A stretch of DNA of 46,115 nt, taken from positions 1-46,115 of the forward strand of contig CAJQQC010000088.1 of NCBI GenBank assembly GCA_905480385.1, read 5' to 3'. The notes beneath the pieces were generated by a model that was given only the letters and a program-made list of their open reading frames with translations, had not been told where the DNA came from and searched no databases. Origin of the DNA: an uncultured Winogradskyella sp. (GTDB lineage Bacteria; Bacteroidota; Bacteroidia; Flavobacteriales; Flavobacteriaceae). A program made the translations under genes and the position numbers. Positions 1 through 9,330 of the stretch are shown piece by piece; the stretch's first letter is position 1; every line of letters starts with the position of its first letter.

Positions 1-306
1 AAGATTGGACCATATGTCAACGGCAAACTGAAAAGCCGCTTGAGCATCAGGAAAAGCATTGAAACCACTACCATATGTTACAACAAAATTTGAGCAAGGT
101 GTTTCTCTGTTTTCCATCCTATCCTTTACAAATTGTGATCTTGCATTGTTAATTAATGCAACTTCTTCTGTTGGGGTATAAATACAAATATCCCAGTCGA
201 TTTTATAACTTTCTGGGCTTGCTAATCTTACCTGCTGAGCATAAGTGAAAAAGCAAAGTAATATTAATGCATAGGTCGTTAGACTTTTAATGTAATTTTT
301 TTTCAT
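1..306 (-). CDS. Secreted protein, N-terminal part only (cut by window edge)
   Basis: The first 102 codons of a minus-strand gene that runs off the left edge; the ATG is at 306-304. A signal peptide is clear: a Lys-rich start, a hydrophobic stretch (residues 8-20) and a cleavage-like Tyr-Ala-Gln. The mature part has a conserved-looking segment around residues 77-100 with AFPDAQAAFQFAVDIW. From memory, this resembles the start of secreted Bacteroidota proteins, often T9SS cargo with a metalloprotease-like domain. The rest of the protein lies outside the window, so function and C-terminal sorting signal cannot be judged. The frame is open over all 306 bases. Confidence 0.75.
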   Translation of the reverse strand, partial: MKKNYIKSLTTYALILLCFFTYAQQVRLASPESYKIDWDICIYTPTEEVALINNARSQFVKDRMENRETPCSNFVVTYGSGFNAFPDAQAAFQFAVDIWSNL

Positions 307-335
307 AGCTAAATTTTTTTTCTTTTTTCGTGAAG

Positions 336-343
336 CAAAAATA
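336..343 (-). promoter_or_regulatory. Possible -7 box for the truncated secreted gene
   Basis: The minus strand reads TATTTTTG, matching the Bacteroidota -7 consensus TAnnTTTG, about 30 bases before the ATG at 306. No good -33 TTTG lies 19 bases upstream. The rest of the 307-472 gap is A/T-run sequence with no convincing terminator for the gene ending at 473. Confidence 0.35.
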
Positions 344-472
344 AAGAAACATTAACATTTTTTCTTTTCATTTAACAAAAAAAGAATGGTTTTTTTAATT
401 TTTCCCCAATAATTTTGTGGTAATATGTTAAAGCAATAAATTAAAATAGGTTTTGAGAATTACAGAATGTAT

Positions 473-1375
473 CTAAAAGAAAATTTCTTGAGCGAGCCTA
501 AATGTGTTTGCATGCGCATCTACAATAGTTTTTATATCAGGAGAATACCCACCACCCATACTACACATAACAGGTATACTATTGTTTTTACATTGCTGTA
601 AAACAAATCGATCTCTTTCTTTACAGCCATTAATAGTCATGCCTAGTTTTCCTAATTTGTCTGAAGCAATAACATCAACACCGCATAGATAGAATATAAA
701 ATCTGGGTTTTGCATATCAATAATTCTGGGAAGTGTACTCTTTAATATTTTTAGATAATCCTTGTCATTAATATCATTATCTAAAGCAATATCTAAATCG
801 CTTTGTTCTTTTTTAAAAGGATAATTACTTTTACCATGCATCGAAAAGGTATATACGGACTTGTCATTCTTAAATATTTCGGCTGTACCATTACCTTGAT
901 GGACATCCAGGTCAACGATTAAAATTTTTTTAGACAAGCCTTTTGCCTGGAGATATCTAGCCCCGATAGCTTGGTCATTTAACATGCAAAATGCTTCGCC
1001 GCGATTGGTATATGCATGATGTGTTCCGCCAGCTATATTCATAGCAATACCGTTTTGCAAAGCATATTCAGTAGCTTTAAGGGTACCATCTGTGATTAAC
1101 CTTTCGCGTTCTACTAATACTTCACTTAAAGGAAAACCTATTTTTCTGGCAGCACGTTGGTCAAGCGTTATGTTTAACAGGTCATAATAATATTCGGGCT
1201 CATGAACGGCCAAAATATATTTATCATTAGGTCTTTCTGGTTTAAAAAAATTATCTTCAGAACATGTACCTTCATGCAATAATTGCTGTGGCAATAAGTC
1301 GTATTTTTCCATTGGGAAACGATGTCCCTCTGGTAATGGATGTTTATAAATAGGATGAAAGGCTATTTTTAGCAA
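473..1375 (-). CDS. Histone-deacetylase-family hydrolase (class II HDAC / acetoin utilisation type)
   Basis: A 300-residue zinc hydrolase of the arginase/deacetylase fold. Visible active-site elements are the His119-His120 pair in GGTHH, zinc ligands Asp157 and His159 in DLDVHQGNGT, a third probable ligand Asp234, and the catalytic Tyr277 in SMGGGYS. Bacterial members deacetylate acetyl-lysine or small acetylated amines; the substrate here is unknown. The start is TTG at 1375-1373, directly after the TAA stop of the upstream gene (1378-1376). The N-terminal KIAFHPIYKHPLPEGHRFP segment fits the family, and the next in-frame Met (residue 22) would delete it. It is the last gene of an apparent metG-led operon, probably translated by coupling. 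Confidence 0.9.
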   Translation of the reverse strand: MLKIAFHPIYKHPLPEGHRFPMEKYDLLPQQLLHEGTCSEDNFFKPERPNDKYILAVHEPEYYYDLLNITLDQRAARKIGFPLSEVLVERERLITDGTLKATEYALQNGIAMNIAGGTHHAYTNRGEAFCMLNDQAIGARYLQAKGLSKKILIVDLDVHQGNGTAEIFKNDKSVYTFSMHGKSNYPFKKEQSDLDIALDNDINDKDYLKILKSTLPRIIDMQNPDFIFYLCGVDVIASDKLGKLGMTINGCKERDRFVLQQCKNNSIPVMCSMGGGYSPDIKTIVDAHANTFRLAQEIFF

Positions 1376-3784
1376 TTAGTTTTCTCTTTCAATTTTAATT
1401 TCTTGTGATATAAATTGGTTTTCATTGATGATACCTTCAACAAATAGTGAAATTTTAGTGTTTTTAGTGTCATAAAACTTAAAATTAGCTGTTCCACTGG
1501 CATCAATAGTAATATTTGACTGCCAATCTATAGTACCATATTCTTTAAAAAAATCAGAATCGTAATATTGGTATTTTGGGGTATAAAATGTTTTTTCTTT
1601 ACTGAATCTTAAAGGTACATCGTAAGCGACAACCATATTCTTCTTCTTCATTGTTTTTCCATTTGGATCAGAAAATATTTTTATGAATCCTGCATTTCCT
1701 CTTATTCCTCCGCCAGAGCCATAAAACTCATATTCTATATAGTCAATATCTCCCATATTTAAGAATGTTAAAAGACTAAAATCTGAGCTAACACCTTGAG
1801 AAGAAAGAAGCGCATTATCTAAATAAACCAAAGGAACAGGATTGCCCCAATTCACTCTTGGATTTGTAATACTAAGCGTACCAGCAAAATAATCAAATTG
1901 AGTTACCCAACCTAAACGTTGCAAATACAAATCAAGCCTTAGGTTTCTGAGCTTTATATTCTCTTTTATTAAATCAACACGAGCTCCAATTGCTTTTTTT
2001 TCAAGAGCTTCAAGCCTGGTTTTTCTCTTATCTACTTTCAGGACGATTTCATCAAGTTCAGTAGCATCTTGGGAGTTTTCCCAAGCTTCGCTTTGTTGAT
2101 TTGGATTTACATATTTATCGCTATCAATAAAGGTTTCGTCTATGACTTTTTGGTTGTTTTTAAAATCAGGAAACTCTGATGGATAATATTGTAGATATAA
2201 TGAAGGCTTTTCTTTAAACTGTTTCTTTTTAGTGTTGACGTAACCAATTCTAAAAATATCATCTTCTGTAGGATAGGATTGTTTGACAGTAAAAGCGACT
2301 TCGTTCTTTGGCACATCAAAAAGTTGCGTTTTATTATTAGCTATAGGATAAACGATATAAGTACCCAATTTCTCTTTTCTAACATTTGCTACAATATCGA
2401 TACCACGTTCAAAAGGATAAATAAAAGTACGTTCTTGATTGCTTAAAATAGTTTTCCAATTGTAACTACTCCATCCTTGAGTTAGCATTAATAAATCTAA
2501 ATTATAGTCTGTTTTTCTATCATTAGTTTTAAAATAGCTAGAGCCATTTTCGATACGTCCTTTTATGTAAGGTTGAATAAATAATTGACTTAATATATTA
2601 TTATGATGATTGTAAGATTTTGTTTTAGACGGCAAAACCGAGACACTTAAGTTAGATGATTTTTGAGCTTCTGTTAAGTCTAGGCTTAGACTAATATCTA
2701 AGCTATCTGTTTCTGCCTTAACTTTTACTTTAGAGATTCTGCTTTGTGAAATAGAAGTATTGTTAAAGTACAAACGCTCTAATAGAGGTTTGTCATCATT
2801 ACTAAAAATGGTAAAAATATTGACACCTTTATACAATTCACTCTTCGGAAAACTTAAAATTGCAGTTCCATTTTCATTAATTTGAAAATCAGACAAGACC
2901 ATATCACTACCATTATGTAAGGCTACTTTATAATCTTTGTTTTTAATGCGTTGAAGCGTTTCTTTATTTGTTTTTATCTGAAGCCTAATAACATCAGAAG
3001 TGGGAGTCAAACTCATAATGATACCAAAAGACTCAATATTATTTATTGGAGAAGAGATTTCTCTTTCGTTTAGATTTATACTAACAGAATATTTTTTTCC
3101 TGGAATAGGCGTAAACAAAGCTTTAGCTAAACCAACATCATTTAATCGAAATTCTGAAACAACATTTTTATCCTCGTCTTTTATAGAGCCATAAGCATTG
3201 ACAATACCATAACCAAACTGATTTTTTGCGATAATACCGACTGTGTTTGAGACATTATAGAGTAGGTGACCACCTTCACCCAAAGCTTGTAAGTCTACTT
3301 TAATATCTTTAGGGCTAACGGATTTAATATCACCAAGATTGTCGGCATCAATAACTTTAAATGTTTGTTCAAAATGATTTTGTTCATCAAAGTTTTTCAT
3401 CCAATTGGTATAGGCTTTGAAAGTAAAAATACCAGTAGATAAAGTACTATCTATGTCAAAAGCATTAACGGCGATACCATCCTGAACTTTAACGAGTTTT
3501 TTCTTTAAGACATCTCCGTTTTCATCAGAGATGGTACAATACAGGTTAGATGTCATTTTTGAGGACTCTTTAGTGAACTTATCAAAAATATATGCAGTAA
3601 AACCCAGTATTTCTCCTTCGATGTAGGTGGATTTATTTAGGTGCGCATATGCAATTTCTCTGGGAGCTTCGCTATATTCCTCGTAAGACTCTATTATTTC
3701 AGTGGTCTGCCCTAAGCTACTGATGGTGATTGTAAGAAAAATAAAAGATAAAAACCGAGTTAGGAAGAATGTAGTTTTATTCAT
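1376..3784 (-). CDS. MG2-like / plug-domain surface protein without a beta-barrel
   Basis: An 802-residue exported protein with signal peptide (Lys-rich start, hydrophobic residues 8-22, cleavage near Leu-Gly-Gln). Residues 45-130 resemble the macroglobulin MG2 beta-sandwich of Bacteroidota surface proteins (HLNKSTYIEGE and a following Ala-Tyr). Near residues 620-740 a stretch beginning ELDEIVLKVDKRKTR and ending in GGGIRGNAGFIKIF looks like a TonB-receptor plug domain. The outer-membrane barrel that should follow is absent. Such proteins are common in the phylum but of unknown function; they may assemble with or regulate a receptor. It lies between metG (52-base gap) and the HDAC-like gene, with which it is end-to-start adjacent. 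Confidence 0.75.
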   Translation of the reverse strand: MNKTTFFLTRFLSFIFLTITISSLGQTTEIIESYEEYSEAPREIAYAHLNKSTYIEGEILGFTAYIFDKFTKESSKMTSNLYCTISDENGDVLKKKLVKVQDGIAVNAFDIDSTLSTGIFTFKAYTNWMKNFDEQNHFEQTFKVIDADNLGDIKSVSPKDIKVDLQALGEGGHLLYNVSNTVGIIAKNQFGYGIVNAYGSIKDEDKNVVSEFRLNDVGLAKALFTPIPGKKYSVSINLNEREISSPINNIESFGIIMSLTPTSDVIRLQIKTNKETLQRIKNKDYKVALHNGSDMVLSDFQINENGTAILSFPKSELYKGVNIFTIFSNDDKPLLERLYFNNTSISQSRISKVKVKAETDSLDISLSLDLTEAQKSSNLSVSVLPSKTKSYNHHNNILSQLFIQPYIKGRIENGSSYFKTNDRKTDYNLDLLMLTQGWSSYNWKTILSNQERTFIYPFERGIDIVANVRKEKLGTYIVYPIANNKTQLFDVPKNEVAFTVKQSYPTEDDIFRIGYVNTKKKQFKEKPSLYLQYYPSEFPDFKNNQKVIDETFIDSDKYVNPNQQSEAWENSQDATELDEIVLKVDKRKTRLEALEKKAIGARVDLIKENIKLRNLRLDLYLQRLGWVTQFDYFAGTLSITNPRVNWGNPVPLVYLDNALLSSQGVSSDFSLLTFLNMGDIDYIEYEFYGSGGGIRGNAGFIKIFSDPNGKTMKKKNMVVAYDVPLRFSKEKTFYTPKYQYYDSDFFKEYGTIDWQSNITIDASGTANFKFYDTKNTKISLFVEGIINENQFISQEIKIEREN

Positions 3785-3836
3785 TGTCAGAAATTTTGTA
3801 TAAAATTCTTTAAAAACTATTCCAAAAGCTAGAGTT

Positions 3837-5885
3837 TTAACTAATCTTTAATCCATTAGTCACGCCAACAACGTCTGGATTAACAAAAACTAAGTTGCCA
3901 GATTCATCTTCTGTCATTAATATCATACCTTGACTTTCAACTCCTCTTAATTTTCTTGGTGCAAGATTTACTAAAACCGTTACCTTTTTTCCAATAACCT
4001 CCTCTGGTTTAAAACTTTCTGCAATACCCGAAACAATCGTTCTTGTATCAAAACCCGTATCTACTTTAAGAACTAAAAGTTTTTTGGTTTTTGGCATTTT
4101 TTCTGCCTCGATAATGGTTCCAACTCTAATGTCTAGCTTTGTAAAATCATCAAAAGCTATTTCTTCTTTTTGTGGTTCTACAATTTTATTTGCTGCTTCG
4201 TTAGCTTTTTTACTAGCTTCTAATTTATCGAGTTGTATTTGAATTTGACCATCTTCAATTTTAGAAAATAATAATTCTCCTTTATTGATTTTATGATAGG
4301 CTTCTATTAAAACATTTTTAGTAGAAATGTCTTCCCATGAGTTAATATTAGAATCTAAAATTCCTTTTAATTTATTTGAAGTAAACGGTAAAAAAGGTTC
4401 ACACAAAACAGCTAAAGCAGAAGCTATTTGTAAAGCGACATTCATTACTGTTTTTGTACGTGCCTCATCAGTTTTAATAGTCTTCCAAGGTTCTTCGTCT
4501 GCCAAATATTTATTTCCAAGTCGCGCTAAATTCATCAATTCCTGACTAGCTTCTCTAAAGCGGTAACGTTCAATAGAACTCGCAATTACTGCAGGATAAG
4601 CTTTTACAGCTGCTAAAGTTTCTTGGTCGATTGAGGTAAATCCTGAGGTTTCAGGAACAATACCCTCGTAATATTTGTTTGTTAAAACAACAACACGGTT
4701 GATAAAATTACCAAATATGGCAACCAACTCGTTGTTATTTCTGGCTTGGAAGTCTTTCCAGGTAAAATCGTTATCCTTATTTTCTGGTGCATTAGCGGTT
4801 AATGCATAACGTAATACGTCTTGTTGATTCGGAAAATCTATTAAATAATCAGGTAACCAAACAGCCCAGTTTTTTGAGGTCGACAATTTATTACCCTCAA
4901 GATTTAAAAACTCGTTTGCTGGAACATTTTCGGGTAAGATATAAGAACCTTCAGCTTTAAGCATAGCAGGAAAAATAATACAGTGAAATACAATATTATC
5001 CTTACCAATAAAATGTACTAAAGTGGTGTCCTCTTTTTTCCAATAATCTTCCCAATTTTTCCCTTCTCGAGCGGCCCATTCTTTAGTTGCCGAGATATAA
5101 CCAATAGGAGCATCAAACCAGACGTAAAGAACTTTACCTTCACCACCTTTAACAGGTACAGGAATTCCCCAATCTAAATCTCTGGTTACAGCTCTTGGAC
5201 GTAATCCATCATCAATCCAGCTTTTTACTTGTCCATAAACATTCGCTTTCCAATCTTTTTTATGACCTACAAGAATCCATTCTTTCAAAAATTCTTCATG
5301 CTTGTTTAAAGGCAAAAACCAATGTTTGGTTTCTTTTAGAGTTGGTGTATTTCCTGTAATTGCTGATTTTGGATTTATTAAATCTGTTGCGTTATGGCTT
5401 GTTCCGCAGTTTTCACATTGATCACCGTAACTTTCTTCATAACCACACTTTGGACATGTACCAACGATAAAACGATCAGCTAAAAATTGGTCTGCTTCTG
5501 GATCATATAATTGCTCGGAAACTTCTTCGACAAATTCATTTTTACTATACAAGGTTTTAAAAAACTCTGATGCTGTTTCGTGATGAATTTTAGCACTAGT
5601 ACGCGAATAATTATCAAATGAAATGCCAAAATCCTCAAAAGACTCTTTTATAATTTTATGAAATTTATCGACAATATCTTGCGGTGTTACACCTTCTTTT
5701 TTTGCTTTAATGGTAATTGGCACACCATGTTCGTCACTACCACAAATAAATGCAACATCGTTACCTGTTAGTCTTAAGTATCTCGAATAGATATCTGCAG
5801 GCACATAAACACCAGCCAAATGCCCTATATGAATAGGTCCGTTTGTATAAGGTAATGCAGCTGTTATGGTATATCTTTTGGCCAT
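3837..5885 (-). CDS. metG: Methionyl-tRNA synthetase
   Basis: A 682-residue cytoplasmic class I synthetase that charges tRNA-Met. The HIGH motif is at residues 19-22, the KMSKS-equivalent KLSTSKNW at 333-340, and a zinc knuckle has Cys144, Cys147, Cys157 and Cys160. The C-terminal 110 residues, from [16 protein letters not shown] onward, are the OB-fold tRNA-binding domain fused at the C terminus, as in dimeric bacterial MetRS. Length and domain order are complete. It is the first gene of a minus-strand unit with the MG2/plug and HDAC-like genes, and is divergent from the LD-carboxypeptidase gene across an 84-base gap. Confidence 0.98.
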   Translation of the reverse strand: MAKRYTITAALPYTNGPIHIGHLAGVYVPADIYSRYLRLTGNDVAFICGSDEHGVPITIKAKKEGVTPQDIVDKFHKIIKESFEDFGISFDNYSRTSAKIHHETASEFFKTLYSKNEFVEEVSEQLYDPEADQFLADRFIVGTCPKCGYEESYGDQCENCGTSHNATDLINPKSAITGNTPTLKETKHWFLPLNKHEEFLKEWILVGHKKDWKANVYGQVKSWIDDGLRPRAVTRDLDWGIPVPVKGGEGKVLYVWFDAPIGYISATKEWAAREGKNWEDYWKKEDTTLVHFIGKDNIVFHCIIFPAMLKAEGSYILPENVPANEFLNLEGNKLSTSKNWAVWLPDYLIDFPNQQDVLRYALTANAPENKDNDFTWKDFQARNNNELVAIFGNFINRVVVLTNKYYEGIVPETSGFTSIDQETLAAVKAYPAVIASSIERYRFREASQELMNLARLGNKYLADEEPWKTIKTDEARTKTVMNVALQIASALAVLCEPFLPFTSNKLKGILDSNINSWEDISTKNVLIEAYHKINKGELLFSKIEDGQIQIQLDKLEASKKANEAANKIVEPQKEEIAFDDFTKLDIRVGTIIEAEKMPKTKKLLVLKVDTGFDTRTIVSGIAESFKPEEVIGKKVTVLVNLAPRKLRGVESQGMILMTEDESGNLVFVNPDVVGVTNGLKIS

Positions 5886-5907
5886 AGTTTAATAAAAATT
5901 AGATTTA

Positions 5908-5915
5908 CAAAAGTA
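5908..5915 (-). promoter_or_regulatory. -7 box of the metG promoter
   Basis: The minus strand reads TACTTTTG (TAnnTTTG), 23 bases before the metG ATG, giving a short leader. A T-rich TTCT lies at the -33 position, an imperfect match. Confidence 0.5.
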
Positions 5916-5969
5916 CACATTATAAGGGCCATATAGAAAAAAAATGTACATTTACAAAAAGCACTTTTT

Positions 5970-6983
5970 ATGATTTTGAGAGGTAAAATATTGATTATAT
6001 TGTTAATGTTGTGTTTTGCTTTTAAAACAAATTTTTATGCTCAAAATTCTTCAAAACAAAGTATTGAAATGATTCAACCAAAATTTTTAAAAGCTGGAGA
6101 TACACTTGCTATTGTAGCTCCATCTGGGATATTAAAAAACAGACAAAGTGAGGTTAATCAAGCCATAGATTTATTAAAAGGTTGGGGACTGCATGTAGTT
6201 ATTGGAAAGAATGTATTTAGTAATGATGACCATTTTGCAGGAACTGATGAGCAGCGATGTGAAGATTTTCAAGAAGCAATGGATGATCCTAGAATTAGTG
6301 CTATTTGGTGTGCACGTGGGGGCTATGGTACCGTGCGAATTTTAGATAAATTAGACTATACAAAGTTTAGACAAAACCCGAAATGGTTAATTGGCTATAG
6401 TGATATTACTGCTTTGCATAATCAATTTCACAACAAAGGTTTTCAGTCTTTACATGGGTTAATGTGTGTAAGCTTGACTAAGGATTTGAATGAGATAAAG
6501 GAATCAGTTAGTACTTTTAAATCTACAATCTTTGGTAAACCAGTAAACTATACATTAGTAGGTTCTCAATATAATAGAATTGGCGAAAGCTCAGGACAAT
6601 TGGTTGGAGGAAACCTAACAATTTTACATACAATGTTAGGTTCTGAAACAAGTATCGACACTTCGGGTAAAATTTTATTTATTGAAGAGGTAGGAGAGTA
6701 TAAATACCATATCGACAGAATGCTACAGAGCTTAAAACGTGCTGGTTATTTTGAAAACTTGAAAGGTCTTTTAGTTGGCGATATGTCCAAAATGAGGAAA
6801 AATACAACTCTTTGGGGTACATCTGTAGAGCAACTCATTTTAGAAGCACTTTCAGAATACGATTTCCCAATTGCTTTTAATATGCCAGCAGGTCATGAGA
6901 AAGATAATCGTTCAATGATTTTAGGTAAGACTATCGAACTAAAAGTTGAAAAGAATATATCTTCAGTTAAATATAAAAACTGA
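5970..6983 (+). CDS. LD-carboxypeptidase (S66 family), exported
   Basis: A 337-residue serine peptidase of the LdcA/MccF family, which removes the terminal D-Ala from tetrapeptide stems during murein recycling. The family's Ser-Glu-His triad is visible: Ser in WLIGYSDIT, Glu in the FIEEVGEY region and His in NMPAGH near the C terminus. The conserved CARGGYGTVRIL precedes the Ser. Unlike E. coli LdcA it has an N-terminal signal peptide (hydrophobic residues 7-22, cleavage near Tyr-Ala-Gln), so it probably acts in the periplasm. The stop is one base before the yraN ATG, indicating an operon. Confidence 0.92.
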   Translation: MILRGKILIILLMLCFAFKTNFYAQNSSKQSIEMIQPKFLKAGDTLAIVAPSGILKNRQSEVNQAIDLLKGWGLHVVIGKNVFSNDDHFAGTDEQRCEDFQEAMDDPRISAIWCARGGYGTVRILDKLDYTKFRQNPKWLIGYSDITALHNQFHNKGFQSLHGLMCVSLTKDLNEIKESVSTFKSTIFGKPVNYTLVGSQYNRIGESSGQLVGGNLTILHTMLGSETSIDTSGKILFIEEVGEYKYHIDRMLQSLKRAGYFENLKGLLVGDMSKMRKNTTLWGTSVEQLILEALSEYDFPIAFNMPAGHEKDNRSMILGKTIELKVEKNISSVKYKN

Positions 6984-6984
6984 A

Positions 6985-7344
6985 ATGGCACAACACAATG
7001 AATTAGGTAAAAAAGGAGAACAGCTTGCAGTAGATTTCCTTCTTGAAAATGAATACGACATTATTTCTCGTAATTACCGTTTCGAAAAAGCCGAAGTTGA
7101 TATTATCGCTCAAAAAAAAGATGTACTTGCCATTATTGAGGTGAAAACGCGTTCCAATGCTGATTTTGGTAAACCTCAAGATTTTGTAAAGCCAAAACAA
7201 ATAAAAAATTTAGTAAAAGCAGTTGATGAGTATGTCACAGTTAATGATTTAGACGTTGAGGTGCGGTTTGATATTATAGCGATTGTAAAAGAAAAAGGAA
7301 TTTTTAAGATTGAGCATTTAGTAAATGCTTTCTATCATTTTTAG
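6985..7344 (+). CDS. YraN family (UPF0102) nuclease-fold protein
   Basis: A 119-residue protein of the YraN/UPF0102 family. The restriction-endonuclease-like core is visible as GEQLAVDFL, then AEVDIIA with the acidic Asp, then IIEVKTR with the E-x-K pair. Family function is unsettled; a Holliday-junction-type or DNA-processing role has been suggested. A longer reading of the frame would start at 6946 inside the LD-carboxypeptidase gene, but the ATG at 6985 (MAQHNELGKKGE) gives the usual family length and N terminus. It follows the upstream stop by one base. Confidence 0.9.
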   Translation: MAQHNELGKKGEQLAVDFLLENEYDIISRNYRFEKAEVDIIAQKKDVLAIIEVKTRSNADFGKPQDFVKPKQIKNLVKAVDEYVTVNDLDVEVRFDIIAIVKEKGIFKIEHLVNAFYHF

Positions 7345-7381
7345 TAAGAAAATACTACAAATAGTTAAAATATTATGCGTT

Positions 7382-7411
7382 TTATCGATTATTTTATTTT
7401 ATAATCGATAA
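7382..7411. repeat. Perfect 11-bp inverted repeat (hairpin) after yraN
   Basis: The arms 7382-7392 (TTATCGATTAT) and 7401-7411 are perfect reverse complements around an 8-base loop. No T-run follows, so it is not a canonical terminator. It sits 38 bases after the yraN stop and 46 bases before the next gene, so it could be an mRNA-stabilising hairpin or an operator for the lipoprotein gene. Confidence 0.6.
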
Positions 7412-7456
7412 TAATGGTAGTTTTATCGAGTAATAACTTGAAAAATATTTTAAATT

Positions 7457-8113
7457 ATGAAACCAAAATTTTTCTTAGCTAGTATTTTATCAGTATCATT
7501 ATTTTTTAGTTGTCAAAAAGATAGCATTAATGAAGATTTAAGTAATCAAAATAATTTTATTGTAAAAGAGGGAATAAGTTCTAATAACAACCTTAGATCA
7601 TCGTTGGATGAACCTTGTATAACAGTTGATTTAATTGCAGGACAAAATGATATTGTTGGAACAGTAACCATAGATAGAAATGATACACATTTAATATTAA
7701 CTTACTCAACTATTGGAGATTGGGAAATTGATTTAACTCACATGAGTATCGGTGATTGCAATGAGGAATGGGTGCCAGAAACAGGTTCTGGTAATCCGAA
7801 GATTGGACATTTCGAGCACACACAACCCCATAGTGAAACTATAAATGAGGTCGTTTACTTTATTAATTTAAATATTCTTCCTGATTATACGGATTTATAT
7901 TGTTTTGCTGCTCATGCAGAAGTTAGCAGCTCAAATGGAGGAGAAACAGCATGGGCTGGTCAAATAGGAGGACAAAACTCAGAAGATAATTCTGAAGAAG
8001 AATATACTGTTATGGACTTTGATGGTAACAGTTGGGCCATGTATATTCAGGCGTCTCAAACATCTTGTGATGTTGTTGATACTGAAACACCAGATGATGA
8101 TGGAACCAGATAA
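7457..8113 (+). CDS. Lipoprotein with a Bacteroidota secreted-protein domain, function unknown
   Basis: A 218-residue protein with a lipoprotein signal peptide (lipobox SLFFSC at residues 15-20). The mature region, from CITVDLIAGQNDIVGTV to CFAAHAEVSS, has the pattern 'acidic start, DWEIDLTHMSIGDC, PKIGHFEHT..H, aromatic strands, AAHAEV'. I associate this pattern with a widespread domain of unknown function in secreted Bacteroidota proteins. Two Cys pairs could form disulfides. The tail after residue 180 is acidic and low in complexity. It is expected on the outer membrane. No enzymatic motif is seen. A bidirectional terminator follows. Confidence 0.8.
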   Translation: MKPKFFLASILSVSLFFSCQKDSINEDLSNQNNFIVKEGISSNNNLRSSLDEPCITVDLIAGQNDIVGTVTIDRNDTHLILTYSTIGDWEIDLTHMSIGDCNEEWVPETGSGNPKIGHFEHTQPHSETINEVVYFINLNILPDYTDLYCFAAHAEVSSSNGGETAWAGQIGGQNSEDNSEEEYTVMDFDGNSWAMYIQASQTSCDVVDTETPDDDGTR

Positions 8114-8133
8114 TAATTAAAATATCAATGTAA

Positions 8134-8167
8134 AAACAAGGCAATCTATTCTTAGGTTGCCTTGTTT
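8134..8167. terminator. Bidirectional terminator between the lipoprotein gene and nadD
   Basis: An 11-bp stem (arms 8134-8144 and 8157-8167, AAACAAGGCAA and its complement) with a 12-base loop between two convergent genes. A-rich and T-rich flanks allow use on both strands. The right arm overlaps the nadD stop codon. Confidence 0.7.
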
Positions 8168-8744
8168 ATTTATAGAAATTCATTTCGTCCAAATATTCCC
8201 AAACGTTCTCAGGTAACATAGGTCTAATATTTTTACCTTCGTTTATGGATTTTCTTATAAATGTTGAAGATAATTCCATAATGGGTGCTGAGATGTAGTG
8301 GATTTTTTTGTGCCCATCGAATCTTGTTTCAACCTGGCCTTTAGAAATTCTAGGATACACAAATATGTTATGATTTTCTAGTATGAGTTCATAGTTTTTC
8401 CATTTATGAAAACTCTTCAAATTATCTTCGCCCATAATTAGTGAGAAAGTATGTTCTGAAAATTTCTCTCCCAAATAGGTTAATGTATCTATAGTATAAT
8501 TGGGTTGTTTTAAATTAAATTCAATATCACTTGGACGCAAATAATCATAATCTTTTGTAGCGCGATAGACCATTTCTAAACGTTGATTATTATTTAATAA
8601 ACTACTTTTCTTTTTAAAAGGACTTAATGGCGTAACAACAAACCATACTTGGTCTAGATCACTATGTTGTTGTAAATGATTTGCAATGGTAAGGTGGCCA
8701 ATATGAATTGGGTTAAATGTTCCGAAATAGAGACCAATTTTCAT
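8166..8744 (-). CDS. nadD: Nicotinate-nucleotide adenylyltransferase
   Basis: A 192-residue enzyme converting nicotinate mononucleotide and ATP to deamido-NAD, a late step of NAD synthesis. The nucleotidyltransferase signature GTFNPIHIGH is at residues 8-17. The C-terminal SSTFIRKSI is the family's ISSTxIR motif that binds ATP phosphates. Length is normal. It is the third gene of a yicC-gmk-nadD unit, with a single base between the gmk stop and its ATG. Confidence 0.96.
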   Translation of the reverse strand: MKIGLYFGTFNPIHIGHLTIANHLQQHSDLDQVWFVVTPLSPFKKKSSLLNNNQRLEMVYRATKDYDYLRPSDIEFNLKQPNYTIDTLTYLGEKFSEHTFSLIMGEDNLKSFHKWKNYELILENHNIFVYPRISKGQVETRFDGHKKIHYISAPIMELSSTFIRKSINEGKNIRPMLPENVWEYLDEMNFYK

Positions 8745-8745
8745 T

Positions 8746-9327
8746 TTAATCTTTTAAAAAACCTGAAACTAGTTTATAAGCATCTTGTAATGCTATTTCT
8801 AAGTCAGAATTAATAATAATTTCATCAAATAAAGGGGCAGTAGCCAGCTCTGCAGGAGCTTTGGATACTCGCATACTTATCTTTTCTTCACTTTCTTCGC
8901 CTCTATCTTTAAGACGCCTTACCAACTCATTTAAGTCTGGAGGTTTTACAAAAAGCGCTAAGGTTTGTTCTGGAAATTTACGTTTTATACGCAAACCACC
9001 AGAAACATCAATATCAAAAATAACATGCTTTCCTTTTGCCCAAATACGTTTAATTTCAGTTTTTAGAGTACCGTAAAAGTTATCTCGATAGACTTCTTCC
9101 CATTCTAAAAATTCGTCAGCTTTAATTTTGTTTTTAAATTCTTTGAGAGATAGATAGTAATAATCTTTGCCATCTTCTTCTTTTCCTCGTTTTTCACGTG
9201 AAGTTGCAGAAATGGAGAACTCTAAATTAAGTTCTTCTTGCTTTAGTAAATGGCGTACAATTGTTGTTTTTCCTGACCCAGAAGGCGCTGAGAATACAAT
9301 AAGTTTGCCTTGTTTTTTATCAGTCAT
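8746..9327 (-). CDS. gmk: Guanylate kinase
   Basis: A 193-residue kinase phosphorylating GMP (or dGMP) to the diphosphate. The P-loop APSGSGKTT is at residues 14-22, followed by the GMP-binding SATSREKRGKEEDGKDYYY region and the later RLKDRGEESEEKI lid. Length matches the family. It sits between yicC (3-base gap upstream) and nadD (1-base gap downstream), a gene order seen widely in Bacteroidota. Confidence 0.97.
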   Translation of the reverse strand: MTDKKQGKLIVFSAPSGSGKTTIVRHLLKQEELNLEFSISATSREKRGKEEDGKDYYYLSLKEFKNKIKADEFLEWEEVYRDNFYGTLKTEIKRIWAKGKHVIFDIDVSGGLRIKRKFPEQTLALFVKPPDLNELVRRLKDRGEESEEKISMRVSKAPAELATAPLFDEIIINSDLEIALQDAYKLVSGFLKD

Positions 9328-9330
9328 AAA

